Source: Velocimicrobium porci
Lineage (GTDB): Bacteria; Bacillota; Clostridia; Lachnospirales; Lachnospiraceae
Assembly (NCBI RefSeq): GCF_009696045.1
Contig: NZ_VUMT01000001.1
Span: 305,933-369,932 of the forward strand
DNA length: 64,000 bases
Reading direction: 5' to 3'
Shown here piece after piece: positions 1 through 8,316 of the stretch (its first letter is position 1; the number at the start of each line of letters is the position of its first letter). The notes below the pieces were generated by a model. The model ran no database searches and was not told the DNA's origin. It worked only from the letters and a program-made list of their open reading frames with translations. The translations under genes and the position numbers were made by a program.

Positions 1-41
1 CAATAATAGGTTCTCCACTTTTTCTTTCTCTATACAAAAGA

Positions 42-947
42 CTAAATTTCTTTTTTATTGTATCCATAATTTTTCATCAAAAAGTCACTATCTCTCCAAT
101 CCTTTTTGACTTTAACCCATATTTTCAGATTAACTTTAATATCAAGAAGATTTTCAATTTCAATGCGGGCATCTGTTCCGATTGCTTTTAACATAGAGCC
201 TTGCTTTCCAATTATAATTCCTTTATGGGAATCCCGTTCGCACACAATTGTCGCATCAATATCAACAATCCTTCCATGCTGTCTTGTTTTCATCGAATCG
301 ATTGCAACTGCAATTCCATGTGGTATTTCATCATCCAGACGACGCAATGCCTTTTCACGAATCAGCTCTGCCACAATCTGACGTTCCGGTTGATCTGTTA
401 TCGTATCCTCATCATAGTACATTGGTCCTTCTGGCAAATGCTTAAAAATCGTGTCTAACAACTCGTCTGTGTTCTCTCCGTTTATCGCAGACACTGGAAC
501 AATATCTTCAAATTTGCAAATATCCTTATAAGCATCAATAAACGTAAGAATCTCTTCTTTTTTTACCGTGTCAATCTTATTAATTACAAGAACAACCGGT
601 GTATTGGTTTTTGAAAGCTGCTCTGCAATATGACGCTCTCCTGCTCCAATAAATGTTGTCGGCTCTACAAGCCATAAAATTACATCAACCTCGTTCAGAG
701 TTCTCTCTGCAACCGTCACCATATATTCACCAAGCTTGTTTTTTGCTTTGTGAATTCCTGGTGTATCAAGAAAAATAATTTGTCCTTTTTCTCCTGTATA
801 AACCGTCTGAATCCGATTTCTTGTTGTCTGTGGCTTACTGGATGTAATCGCAATCTTCATTCCAATAAGCTGATTCATCAAGGTTGATTTTCCTACATTT
901 GGTCTTCCGATTAGTGTAACAAATCCTGATTTAAAGCTTTCTTTCAT
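42..947 (-). CDS. era: GTPase Era
   Basis: Essential Ras-like GTPase that binds the 3' end of 16S rRNA and helps mature the 30S subunit. The 301-residue protein has the usual Era length. Visible G motifs are GRPNVGKST at residues 14-22 (G1), DTPG near 63 (G3) and NKID near 123 (G4). The C-terminal KH RNA-binding domain carries IIIGKQGSMLKAIG near residue 245. The start is supported by AAGGAG six bases before ATG. It begins 19 bases after the M16 peptidase gene on the same strand with no terminator between, so the two are probably co-transcribed. The stop lies 41 bases from the window edge, where recO would be expected in many Clostridia but cannot be confirmed. Confidence 0.97.
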   Translation of the reverse strand: MKESFKSGFVTLIGRPNVGKSTLMNQLIGMKIAITSSKPQTTRNRIQTVYTGEKGQIIFLDTPGIHKAKNKLGEYMVTVAERTLNEVDVILWLVEPTTFIGAGERHIAEQLSKTNTPVVLVINKIDTVKKEEILTFIDAYKDICKFEDIVPVSAINGENTDELLDTIFKHLPEGPMYYDEDTITDQPERQIVAELIREKALRRLDDEIPHGIAVAIDSMKTRQHGRIVDIDATIVCERDSHKGIIIGKQGSMLKAIGTDARIEIENLLDIKVNLKIWVKVKKDWRDSDFLMKNYGYNKKEI

Positions 948-966
948 TTCATTCTCCTTTGTTCTC

Positions 967-3891
967 TTATCGAAGTAAATTGGTCACTTCTTTGAATAAT
1001 TCTCTGTTATCCTCAATCTGATTTTCACTTCCAATAACACAAATATTACCGGCATCATAAATTGCCTTTACAACGTCAGCAGTCGCTCTGATTTTCTCTT
1101 TTGTTGTTGCTAATACTTCATCTCTCTCTTTTTGTAAAAATGCTTCATCTACATCGCACATATAAGCCCCAAAGGAACGACTTCCCTTCATTGCAGGAGT
1201 AAGCGGTGTATCCAACCCACTAATTGTTCCAATAATATATTTTGTCATATCTCTGTCATCTATTTCAAAATTCTTTACAAAGTCATAAACACCTGCATAA
1301 ACTTCGTCTGTTTCTTTTAACTTAGGATCTCTATAAGAAGTAAAATATCCCTTTCCGTCATATGAAAATCCACACATACATCCATATGCACCACCTTTTA
1401 CACGAATCATATTCCACAGATAGTCATAGCTTAAAATTGTTTTTAATACCTTTAAGGAACCTGTATATGCAGCTCCATTCTCCATATAATTTCCACACCG
1501 TGCAACATATTGTACCTGCCCTGGTGTTTTAAAGCCTTCATTTTTGCAAACCAATTCTTCTTTTTCTAACACTTTCGCATTTTTCGTACCCGTAAGGCTG
1601 GCAATAAATTTACTAAGCTCTGGTTCAATAAACGAATATCCTTTTTCATCGGCTGTAAAACTTACAATTAAATTATCTGTGCGGAAAATGCAAGAAAGCC
1701 AATAAGACAATTCCTTAATAATCGTATCTTTTTTCTCTTCAAAATTTTGTGTCCAGTCCGAAATTGTCTGATAGTATCCAATTCCACTGGAATTATCATC
1801 AAACAAATCACTTTCAGAGAAATAAGACATTGCACGATTTACCGCTGTCGAATGTCCTCTGGAATTCAATTTCATTTCCATTCTTGATTTTGTTTCCTCA
1901 AGAATTTCTTTTAATCGCTTCTCATCATCCAATTTTGTATTTTCCAGTATCTCATGAATTAGTTCAAACATTTTTGGTATTTTATCAAATAAAGCTTTTG
2001 CTTTCAATTCAAAACGTGCAGAATAGACGCCTTTTTCGCCTCTCTGGTTATAAATATTAATAACCGCCCCAATTCCACCTGTGTGAACATTAATTTCATT
2101 TGCCAGTTCAAGGAAACTATAATGTTCTGTATCTACATAACCAAGTACTGTTGATAATAGTCCCAAATAAGGTGCTGCTTTACCTAAATCAGAAATATCA
2201 AAACTTAATTTCAAGTATCCAATTCCATTCGTATATACATTATGATGGAGCACCTTTACTCCATTTACTTCTTTTTCCTTGTTATACAAAGGATGTATCC
2301 CTTTTCCAATATCATCAATTGAAAGAAGCGGTATCTTTTCCAATTCTTCCTTTGTAGATGGAGTTTCTTCATATTCATGAAGCTTTTTCGTATCCTCTAT
2401 TAATTGTGCAATTTCTTCTTTTGATAAAGAAGCTTTATATTCCGCTAATTTTTGCTTCAATTCATATTCTTTTTGCATTGTAAGTCCAATCTTTGGTTTT
2501 ACAATAACAAGAGAACTGTGTGTATTTTCAATTAAATATGTTTTTATCAAATTTTCATAATAACCGGTTCCTACCAATTGTTTTAAAAATTCAAATGTCT
2601 TATTGGCACAAATATGGATAAATGGTTTTGTATCATCATAAAGCCAGCTGTCTAAAATTTGAATTCCATACATTAACCCTTTTGGGAACTGACCAAAATC
2701 AGCTTCACGATATTTAAATTCATAATAATTAATACCTGCTCTTAATGATTTTTCATCTAATCCATTTTCCACGATTTCTTCTAAGGCATTTTTGATTACT
2801 TTTACAAATTCCTCTTTTTGTTCCAAGTCTGCATTTTTTGTAATAATGGAAAAGATTGGCTGGTAAATTCCATTATCATAAGAACTAAATACGTCTTTTC
2901 CAATTCCTTTATCTAAAAGTGCCTGTTTTAATGGTGCTCCCGGTGCAGATAATAATACATAATCAAGCACTTGGAATGCAAGATATAATTCCTTATCAAG
3001 ACTTGTTCCGATTACCATATTATAACTTAAGTAAGTCTTTCCCTTTTCATCCTCACCTTCTGCAATTGAGTATTCTTCCACAACCTCTCTTGTATGTTCA
3101 AATGGTTCCTGTCTTGTAATTTCTGAATCTACGGTTACATTTTCGAATTTACTTAAATAGTGTTCGTCTAAAAAGTTAAGTCTTTCCTCTACATCCATAT
3201 CACCATATAAATAGATGTAGCTATTGGAAGCATGATAATATTTACGATGGAAATCCAAAAACTGCTCATAAGTAAGTTCCGGTATCACATCCGGATCACC
3301 GCCTGACTCACAGGCATAAGTAGTATCCGGCAATAATGACTGCTGAATCAAACGATATAGTTGTTGTTCTGGTGAGGAAAATGCCCCCTTCATTTCATTA
3401 TAAACAACACCATTATATTGTAATTCTCCGTCTTCACTATCTAATTCATAATGCCAGCCCTCCTGCTTAAAAATCTCTTCTTTCTGATAAATATTAGGAT
3501 AGAACACAGCATCTAAATATACATGCATTAAATTATTAAAGTCCTTCTGATTACAACTTGCCAATGGATATATCGTTTTATCCGGATAAGTCATTGCATT
3601 TAAAAATGTATTTAAAGATCCTTTTGTCAATTCAATAAACGGATCTTTCGCAGGAAATTCTTTCGAACCACAAAGTACTGTATGTTCAATAATATGAGGA
3701 ACTCCCGTGGAATCTGCAGGTGTCGTGCGGAATCCAATCGAAAATACTTTATTTTCATCTTCATTTGACAGAACAATAACCCTTGCCCCACTTTTTTTAT
3801 GCCTTAAAATAAGTCCAAGACTCTGAAGTTCTTCTAATTGTTCTTCTTTTATAAGCTCATAATTCTCTAAATCTTTTATCTGGTCTGACAT
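967..3891 (-). CDS. M16C zinc metallopeptidase, presequence-protease/insulinase type
   Basis: Large cytosolic zinc peptidase of the M16C family (presequence protease, Cym1/PreP-like). Such enzymes enclose and degrade short unfolded peptides; the substrate here is unknown. At 974 residues it matches the single-chain four-domain form. The inverted zinc motif HxxEH is H66-I-I-E69-H70, with the distal conserved glutamate expected about 75 residues later. An M16C-associated region follows around 450-700, and the inactive second M16 domain carries the RxxGGAYG-like VKGGAYG near residue 835. AAGGAG lies six bases before the ATG. It is the first gene of a two-gene unit with era, and a sigma-A-type promoter sits about 75 bases upstream. 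Confidence 0.93.
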   Translation of the reverse strand: MSDQIKDLENYELIKEEQLEELQSLGLILRHKKSGARVIVLSNEDENKVFSIGFRTTPADSTGVPHIIEHTVLCGSKEFPAKDPFIELTKGSLNTFLNAMTYPDKTIYPLASCNQKDFNNLMHVYLDAVFYPNIYQKEEIFKQEGWHYELDSEDGELQYNGVVYNEMKGAFSSPEQQLYRLIQQSLLPDTTYACESGGDPDVIPELTYEQFLDFHRKYYHASNSYIYLYGDMDVEERLNFLDEHYLSKFENVTVDSEITRQEPFEHTREVVEEYSIAEGEDEKGKTYLSYNMVIGTSLDKELYLAFQVLDYVLLSAPGAPLKQALLDKGIGKDVFSSYDNGIYQPIFSIITKNADLEQKEEFVKVIKNALEEIVENGLDEKSLRAGINYYEFKYREADFGQFPKGLMYGIQILDSWLYDDTKPFIHICANKTFEFLKQLVGTGYYENLIKTYLIENTHSSLVIVKPKIGLTMQKEYELKQKLAEYKASLSKEEIAQLIEDTKKLHEYEETPSTKEELEKIPLLSIDDIGKGIHPLYNKEKEVNGVKVLHHNVYTNGIGYLKLSFDISDLGKAAPYLGLLSTVLGYVDTEHYSFLELANEINVHTGGIGAVINIYNQRGEKGVYSARFELKAKALFDKIPKMFELIHEILENTKLDDEKRLKEILEETKSRMEMKLNSRGHSTAVNRAMSYFSESDLFDDNSSGIGYYQTISDWTQNFEEKKDTIIKELSYWLSCIFRTDNLIVSFTADEKGYSFIEPELSKFIASLTGTKNAKVLEKEELVCKNEGFKTPGQVQYVARCGNYMENGAAYTGSLKVLKTILSYDYLWNMIRVKGGAYGCMCGFSYDGKGYFTSYRDPKLKETDEVYAGVYDFVKNFEIDDRDMTKYIIGTISGLDTPLTPAMKGSRSFGAYMCDVDEAFLQKERDEVLATTKEKIRATADVVKAIYDAGNICVIGSENQIEDNRELFKEVTNLLR

Positions 3892-3964
3892 AATAATCTC
3901 CTTATATTTTCTTTCTATATTCTTCTCATTCCATGTGCCGTTTAAACATGAGGTTTTGATTTAT

Positions 3965-3993
3965 AGTATAACACATGTTTTTCATTTATACAA
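3965..3993 (-). promoter_or_regulatory. Sigma-A-type promoter of the M16 peptidase-era unit
   Basis: On the minus strand TTGTAT (3988-3993) is followed after 17 bases by TATACT (3965-3970). The spacing is ideal and the -10 has one mismatch to consensus. Transcription would start near 3958, giving a leader of about 65 bases. Seen by eye only. Confidence 0.55.
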
Positions 3994-4026
3994 AAGCTGT
4001 TTTATAGAATATGTTAAACTACAGTT

Positions 4027-4052
4027 ATTGTATGAAATTTTATTCATACAAT
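4027..4052. repeat. 10-bp inverted repeat in the divergent peptidase/cspA spacer
   Basis: ATTGTATGAA (4027-4036) and TTCATACAAT (4043-4052) are perfect inverted arms around six bases. The element lies between the two divergent promoters and directly upstream of the cspA -35. It could be an operator or a terminator-like hairpin; no long T-run follows on either strand, so an operator is slightly favoured. Confidence 0.4.
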
Positions 4053-4064
4053 ATCCATAAAAAA

Positions 4065-4093
4065 TTGACTTTTTTATGGCAATATGTTACATT
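4065..4093 (+). promoter_or_regulatory. Promoter of the cold-shock gene
   Basis: TTGACT (4065-4070), a 17-base spacer and TACATT (4088-4093). The predicted leader of about 45 bases contains a short palindrome (AGCAAAATTGCT, 4103-4114) and ends in TAGGAGG before the ATG. Confidence 0.6.
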
Positions 4094-4144
4094 TAAATGG
4101 CAGCAAAATTGCTGTAGAAATTATAGTTCTAGGAGGCTTTCACA

Positions 4145-4345
4145 ATGAAAGGTACAGTAAAATGGTTTAATGCTAAAAAAGGATTTGGATTCATCTCTGA
4201 TGAAGAAGGAAAAGACGTATTCGTTCATTTTTCCGCATTACAGATGGACGGCTTCAAAGTTTTAAACGAAAATGAAGAAGTTGAATTCGACATCATTGAT
4301 GGAGAAAAGGGTCCTCAAGCAGCAAACGTTGTAAAATTAGCATAA
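4145..4345 (+). CDS. Cold-shock protein, CspA family
   Basis: Small single-domain OB-fold protein that binds single-stranded RNA and DNA and prevents mRNA structure in the cold or in stationary phase. Its 66 residues are the usual CspA/CspB length. RNP1 is KGFGFI at residues 12-17 and RNP2 is VFVHF at 25-29; the surface aromatics W7, F14, F16, F26, H28 and F29 are all present. AGGAGG precedes the ATG at good distance. The gene is monocistronic, with its own promoter upstream and a strong terminator near 4529-4563. The family assignment is certain; which paralogue (CspB, CspC or other) cannot be told. Confidence 0.96.
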   Translation: MKGTVKWFNAKKGFGFISDEEGKDVFVHFSALQMDGFKVLNENEEVEFDIIDGEKGPQAANVVKLA

Positions 4346-4528
4346 TTTATAATTTTACAATTATGATTTTGTCCTATAGAGGGGATAGTCACAAAGTTAT
4401 AATCGAGCATAAATCATATAACTGTTCTTATATAGATTCAATTTCTAATATTATGAAAAGTTATTTTGGAAGGTATTATGTTCTTGGGTTGTAACAATGA
4501 AGTGCAGTAATGCAGTAAATAATGAAGG

Positions 4529-4567
4529 GACTGTCGTGCTAATTAGTGCGATGGTCTTTTTATTTTT
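4529..4567 (+). terminator. Intrinsic terminator, with the 4346-4651 gap
   Basis: Arms GACTGTCGTGCT (4529-4540) and AGTGCGATGGTC (4545-4556) pair over 12 positions, counting G-U pairs, around AATT. A T-rich run follows. It lies 184 bases past the cspA stop, so the csp transcript has a long 3' UTR or a separate small RNA ends here. The rest of the 306-base gap is A+T-rich and I see no gene in it. Confidence 0.75.
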
Positions 4568-4651
4568 TTGTAGATATTTTTTGCTAAAACGGATATTATA
4601 AAAAGGAAGTTATTTTTTTAATGAATACAAACGAAAAATACGGAGGATATT

Positions 4652-5482
4652 ATGGCATATGAAATAATAGTATTGGACTTGGACGGAACTCTTACTAATT
4701 CGCATAAAAAAATTACCCCTAAAACAAAAGAGCTTCTATTTCAAATTCAGGAAGATGGTATCAAAGTTGTTCTTGCCTCTGGCAGACCTACTACCGGAAT
4801 TGTTAATCTGGCAGATGAACTTTGCCTGGACAAATATGGTGGTTATATTCTTTCTTTTAATGGTGCAAAAATTATAAATTATGAAACAAAGGATGTAATC
4901 TATAATTCAACGCTTCCAAGTGAATTACTGCCAGCCATTTATGAAACAGCACGAAATGAAGGGGTTGGAATTTTAACTTATAAGGATGACATTATTTTAC
5001 TTGGGAATGGAATGGATGAATATAATCAATTAGAATCAAAAATTAATGGAATTCCTCTGAAAGAAGCAGATGACTTTTTAATAGAGATTTCAACGACTAA
5101 ATTAAATAAGTGTCTTTTAACAGGGAAACCAGAGCATATGGCTATTGTTGAAGAGCATTACAAAGAACAGTTTGGTAACCTGTTAAATATTTACCGGTCC
5201 GAGCCTTTTTTCTTAGAAATTATGCCCCCAAACATTGATAAAGCCTACTCCCTCTCAAAGCTTTTGAAACATCTTGGTTTATCAAGAAAACAAATGATTT
5301 GCTGTGGTGATGGATTTAATGATTTATCAATGATTCAATATGCCGGTCTTGGCGTTGCCATGGAAAATGCACAGCCAGCCGTAAAAAAGGCTGCAGATTT
5401 TATTACCCTCTCAAATGATGAAGATGGAATTGCACATGTCATTCAACAGTTTATTTTATCTATGATTGATAATCTTTCTTAA
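4652..5482 (+). CDS. HAD-superfamily hydrolase, Cof type (IIB)
   Basis: Cytosolic phosphatase of the Cof/YbiV group, which dephosphorylates sugar phosphates and other small metabolites; the true substrate cannot be read from sequence. HAD motif I is DLDGT at residues 9-13 with both catalytic aspartates. Motif II is the serine of LASGRP near 41. The C2-type cap spans about 85-185, motif III lysine is in NIDKAYSL near 192, and motif IV is GDGFNDLSM near 217. Its 276 residues fit the family. CGGAGG lies seven bases before ATG. It ends in a bidirectional terminator shared with the convergent M15 peptidase gene. Confidence 0.92.
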   Translation: MAYEIIVLDLDGTLTNSHKKITPKTKELLFQIQEDGIKVVLASGRPTTGIVNLADELCLDKYGGYILSFNGAKIINYETKDVIYNSTLPSELLPAIYETARNEGVGILTYKDDIILLGNGMDEYNQLESKINGIPLKEADDFLIEISTTKLNKCLLTGKPEHMAIVEEHYKEQFGNLLNIYRSEPFFLEIMPPNIDKAYSLSKLLKHLGLSRKQMICCGDGFNDLSMIQYAGLGVAMENAQPAVKKAADFITLSNDEDGIAHVIQQFILSMIDNLS

Positions 5483-5491
5483 TATGATCCA

Positions 5492-5523
5492 AAAACGGCG
5501 TACCAATTATGTTACGCCGTTTT
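5492..5523. terminator. Bidirectional terminator between HAD and M15 genes
   Basis: AAAACGGCGTA (5492-5502) and TACGCCGTTTT (5513-5523) form a perfect hairpin whose A/T flanks supply a T-run on each strand. On the minus strand it overlaps the stop codon of the M15 gene. Confidence 0.85.
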
Positions 5524-6318
5524 CTCAAAATGCTGGTAATCTTTTAAACTATTCCATTCTCCACCCCATGTAAATCCATATTTTTTAAATGTCTTATAAC
5601 AAAAATCATTTTTATCTATTTTATAAGAAAATTGTTTTTTTCGATTTGCATAAACAGTTCCAGCACTTGGCTCAACTACTGTTACTCCATTTCTTGTACG
5701 CACGCATGGATTATACAATGGGTTTATATCAATTGCCAACCCTTTACTATGGTTAGACAATGTTTTCTTTCCTTTAATTGTTCTGTAATTAAAACAGCTT
5801 GTATTATTAGCTGTCATTGACGCCTCATCTTCTGCATTATAGTTATCAATCAGCTCCACTCTCTCAATTGGATATTTCTTATTATATAACTCTTTAAAAA
5901 CAGCAATCGTATCTTTTTCTATTTTCTTATTTACAATCAATTCCCCAACATGCGATTTTTTATCAAAACCATAGTATAAAATTTGTATATACCTTAAATC
6001 ATTTTTGGGTATTACACAATCTTTTTTATAAGATTTTTTATAAATTCTCTTCCATACAGAATCTGTTATCTTTGAAGAATAAAACAGTTTTTCTTTCCCT
6101 ATTACTTTAATTTCCTGCGTTGTCAAAACAGTTCCGGCAGGTTTTGATTTAATCTGTTTTTTTGTTACACTCGCTGGCTTATTTTGAATTGATTTAGCAT
6201 CTGCTTTATCTGTGACCCTCTCCACTATGTTAAGATTAGCTTCAGTCTTCCCCTGATAACCGTAAATTCCAAAACATAAAATACACAAACCACTTAATAA
6301 AGCAATCTTTCCTTTCAT
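5512..6318 (-). CDS. Secreted M15 (VanY-type) peptidase
   Basis: Probable exported zinc D,D- or L,D-carboxypeptidase/endopeptidase acting on peptidoglycan stem peptides. Of 268 residues the first ~25 form a signal sequence or membrane anchor (KGKIALLSGLCILCFGIYGY). A lysine/threonine-rich linker follows to about residue 75. The M15_4 domain has the zinc signature NHSKGLAIDINP (H, then D) near 188 and the closing YQHFEK at the C-terminus. The start was set at 6318 because GAGG lies nine bases upstream and inside the longer frame. It follows the purH terminator, so it probably has its own promoter, which I could not identify. The exact bond cleaved is not deducible. Confidence 0.85.
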   Translation of the reverse strand: MKGKIALLSGLCILCFGIYGYQGKTEANLNIVERVTDKADAKSIQNKPASVTKKQIKSKPAGTVLTTQEIKVIGKEKLFYSSKITDSVWKRIYKKSYKKDCVIPKNDLRYIQILYYGFDKKSHVGELIVNKKIEKDTIAVFKELYNKKYPIERVELIDNYNAEDEASMTANNTSCFNYRTIKGKKTLSNHSKGLAIDINPLYNPCVRTRNGVTVVEPSAGTVYANRKKQFSYKIDKNDFCYKTFKKYGFTWGGEWNSLKDYQHFEKTA

Positions 6319-6387
6319 TATATCCATCCTCATTATTTCCTAAATAGCTTTTTTACTAGTCTACCCCTCTTTCTTACAAAACACAAG

Positions 6388-6436
6388 TAAAAAATAAAAG
6401 AGCCCACTCTATAACTGTTCAATCGTTATAAAGTGG
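6388..6436 (-). terminator. Terminator downstream of purH
   Basis: On the minus strand CCACTTTATAAC and GTTATAGAGTGG pair over 12 positions (plus coordinates 6425-6436 and 6404-6415, one G-U) around a 9-base loop. CTCTTTTATTTTTT follows. It separates purH from the M15 gene. Confidence 0.8.
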
Positions 6437-6545
6437 TACTCCCTATACATTACTTTAAAATATTACACTATTTATATCTGTTTCATAACAACTTCCATGA
6501 TACAATTAATAGCCAAGATAATAATGAAGTTATCATATAATCTAT

Positions 6546-8099
6546 TTAATGTCTAAAATGACGCATTCCTGTGAATACCATTGCAATTCCATATTCGTTA
6601 CATTTTTTAATTGAATCTTCATCACGTACAGATCCACCTGGCTGAATGATAGCTGTAATACCCGCTTCATGAGCTGCTTCTACACAATCATCAAACGGGA
6701 AGAAAGCATCGGAAGCTAATACACATCCTTTTGCTGCACCTTCGCCAATCAACTCCTCAGCATGCTCAAAGCTTTGTTTTGCTGCCCAAATTCGGTTCAC
6801 CTGACCCGGTCCGATTCCAACAGACTGTTTATTTTTAGCAATTGCAATTCCGTTTGATTTCACATATTTTACAACTCTCCATGCAAATTTTAAATCTTCC
6901 ATCTCTTTTTCACTTGGAGCCCGATCAGTCACCACTTTTAAATTTTCATCTACGAAAAGTTCACTGTCTATTGTTTGTACAATTAAGCCACCATTTACTT
7001 TCTTTAAATCATAGGCATGTTTTTCCTGAGGTACTTGAATATCCGGTAATAAAAGTACTCTTAAATTTTTCTTTTCTTTCAAAATTTCAAGTGCTTCTTT
7101 TTCATATCCAGGTGCAACAATGACTTCTAAGAAAATCTTTGCCATCTTCTCTGCCAGTGATTTTGTAACTTCACGATTGATAACAACAATTCCTCCAAAA
7201 ATAGATACATTATCAGCATCATAAGCTTTATCCCATGCTTCTTCAATTGTTTCTGCACTTCCAACACCACAAGGATTACCATGTTTACATGCAACCACGG
7301 TTGGCTCTGTAAATTCCTTTAATAATTCTAACGCTCCATTTGTATCATTGATATTATTAAATGATAATTCTTTTCCATTCAACTGCTCTGCTTCTACAAG
7401 AGAACCACATTTTTTCCCAATTTCACGATAAAATGCTGCTTTTTGATGAGGATTTTCGCCATATCTCATGTCCTGAACTTTTTCAAATGTCATTGTCAAA
7501 GTTTCCGGTAGCTCATAATCTTCTCTTTGCTTTTTCAAATAATCAGCAATCATCGTATCATAATTTGAAGTATGCATAAATACCTTCTGCATTAAATAAA
7601 ACTTTGTATCCAAAGAAACTTCTTTGTTCTCTTTCAATTCAAAAAGTACCTTTTCATAATCTCCAGGATCCACTACAACTGTAACGTCCTGATAGTTTTT
7701 CGCAGCAGAACGAAGCATAGTAGGTCCGCCAATATCTATATTTTCAACAGCTTCAGCTCTGGTTACTCCCTCTTTTAAAATCGTTTGTTTAAAAGGATAT
7801 AAGTTAACAATAACCATATCAATTGTTTCGATATTCAGTTCTTCTAATTGCTTCATATGTTCCGGTTTGCTTCTCATCGCCAAAAGCCCTGCATGTACAA
7901 TAGGGTGAAGTGTTTTTACTCTTCCGTCTAAACATTCCGGGAATCCTGTCAATTCAGAAATCTCAATTGCCTGAATTTTCGCTTCTTTTAGCTTTGCATA
8001 TGTACCTCCCGTTGAAATAATCTCAATCCCTAGCTCTGTTAATTCCCTTGCAAATTCGACAATGCCAGTTTTGTCAGATACACTTATTAATGCTCTCAT
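6546..8099 (-). CDS. purH: Bifunctional AICAR transformylase / IMP cyclohydrolase
   Basis: Catalyses the last two steps of de novo IMP synthesis: formyl transfer from 10-formyl-THF to AICAR, then ring closure. The N-terminal MGS-like cyclohydrolase domain (about 1-195) begins [11 protein letters not shown] and contains STGGT. The transformylase domain carries the catalytic KHGNPCG near residue 265. The frame opens at 8135, but AGGAG six bases before the ATG at 8099 decides for a 517-residue protein, the family norm. The longer frame would run toward the riboswitch terminator. It is a single-gene unit controlled by the ZTP riboswitch just upstream. This is sensible logic because ZTP/ZMP accumulate when 10-formyl-THF is short. 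Confidence 0.97.
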   Translation of the reverse strand: MRALISVSDKTGIVEFARELTELGIEIISTGGTYAKLKEAKIQAIEISELTGFPECLDGRVKTLHPIVHAGLLAMRSKPEHMKQLEELNIETIDMVIVNLYPFKQTILKEGVTRAEAVENIDIGGPTMLRSAAKNYQDVTVVVDPGDYEKVLFELKENKEVSLDTKFYLMQKVFMHTSNYDTMIADYLKKQREDYELPETLTMTFEKVQDMRYGENPHQKAAFYREIGKKCGSLVEAEQLNGKELSFNNINDTNGALELLKEFTEPTVVACKHGNPCGVGSAETIEEAWDKAYDADNVSIFGGIVVINREVTKSLAEKMAKIFLEVIVAPGYEKEALEILKEKKNLRVLLLPDIQVPQEKHAYDLKKVNGGLIVQTIDSELFVDENLKVVTDRAPSEKEMEDLKFAWRVVKYVKSNGIAIAKNKQSVGIGPGQVNRIWAAKQSFEHAEELIGEGAAKGCVLASDAFFPFDDCVEAAHEAGITAIIQPGGSVRDEDSIKKCNEYGIAMVFTGMRHFRH

Positions 8100-8137
8100 A
8101 CGATTCTCCTTTAAATAAAAACAATTTTTATGCATCA

Positions 8138-8201
8138 GAAAAACCGCCCGGGTAACCTTTTGCTATTACATACAGTAATACCCAAACGGCTGCCCAGGCG
8201 G
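8138..8201 (-). terminator. Riboswitch-controlled terminator of purH
   Basis: In the transcript CCGCCUGGG (plus 8193-8201) pairs fully with CCCGGGCGG (8144-8152), with one U-G pair, and UUUUUC follows. The 5' arm is the same CCGCC that the aptamer uses for its pseudoknot. Ligand binding would therefore block the terminator and turn purH on. Confidence 0.9.
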
Positions 8202-8271
8202 TCGACATTCTCATTTACTCTGTACTCCCTGTAGGTATTCTCCTACTTTCCGCCAGTTATACAGAGCCTTC
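8190..8271 (-). promoter_or_regulatory. ZTP (pfl) riboswitch aptamer
   Basis: Read on the minus strand, the leader holds the hallmarks of the ZTP/ZMP aptamer: AACTGGCGGAAA, then GGGAGTAC, then after a linker the invariant CCGCCTGGGCA. GGCGG near 8239-8243 can pair with CCGCC to make the pseudoknot. The predicted +1 from the upstream promoter falls at about 8273, so the aptamer begins almost at the RNA 5' end. This class is known to control purine and one-carbon genes and purH is a typical target. Recognised from memory of the consensus; no covariance search was run. Confidence 0.9.
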
Positions 8272-8279
8272 ACAAATTT

Positions 8280-8308
8280 ATATTACAACATCTAAAGACG
8301 GATTGCAA
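8280..8308 (-). promoter_or_regulatory. purH promoter
   Basis: Minus-strand TTGCAA (8303-8308), a 17-base spacer and TAATAT (8280-8285). It sits in the short gap after the histidine kinase stop and places +1 just before the ZTP aptamer. Confidence 0.65.
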
Positions 8309-8316
8309 CTATTTTT

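Noticed and set aside
1..18. Possible first codons of recO (GTG start on the minus strand after era)
   Set aside because: Only six codons are in the window and no strong ribosome site is seen. Gene order alone suggests recO, which is not enough to list it.
4487..4519. Tiny ORF (about 10 codons) with GGAAGG upstream in the cspA 3' region
   Set aside because: Too short to support without conservation. It lies in a stretch better read as UTR or small RNA ending at the 4529 terminator.
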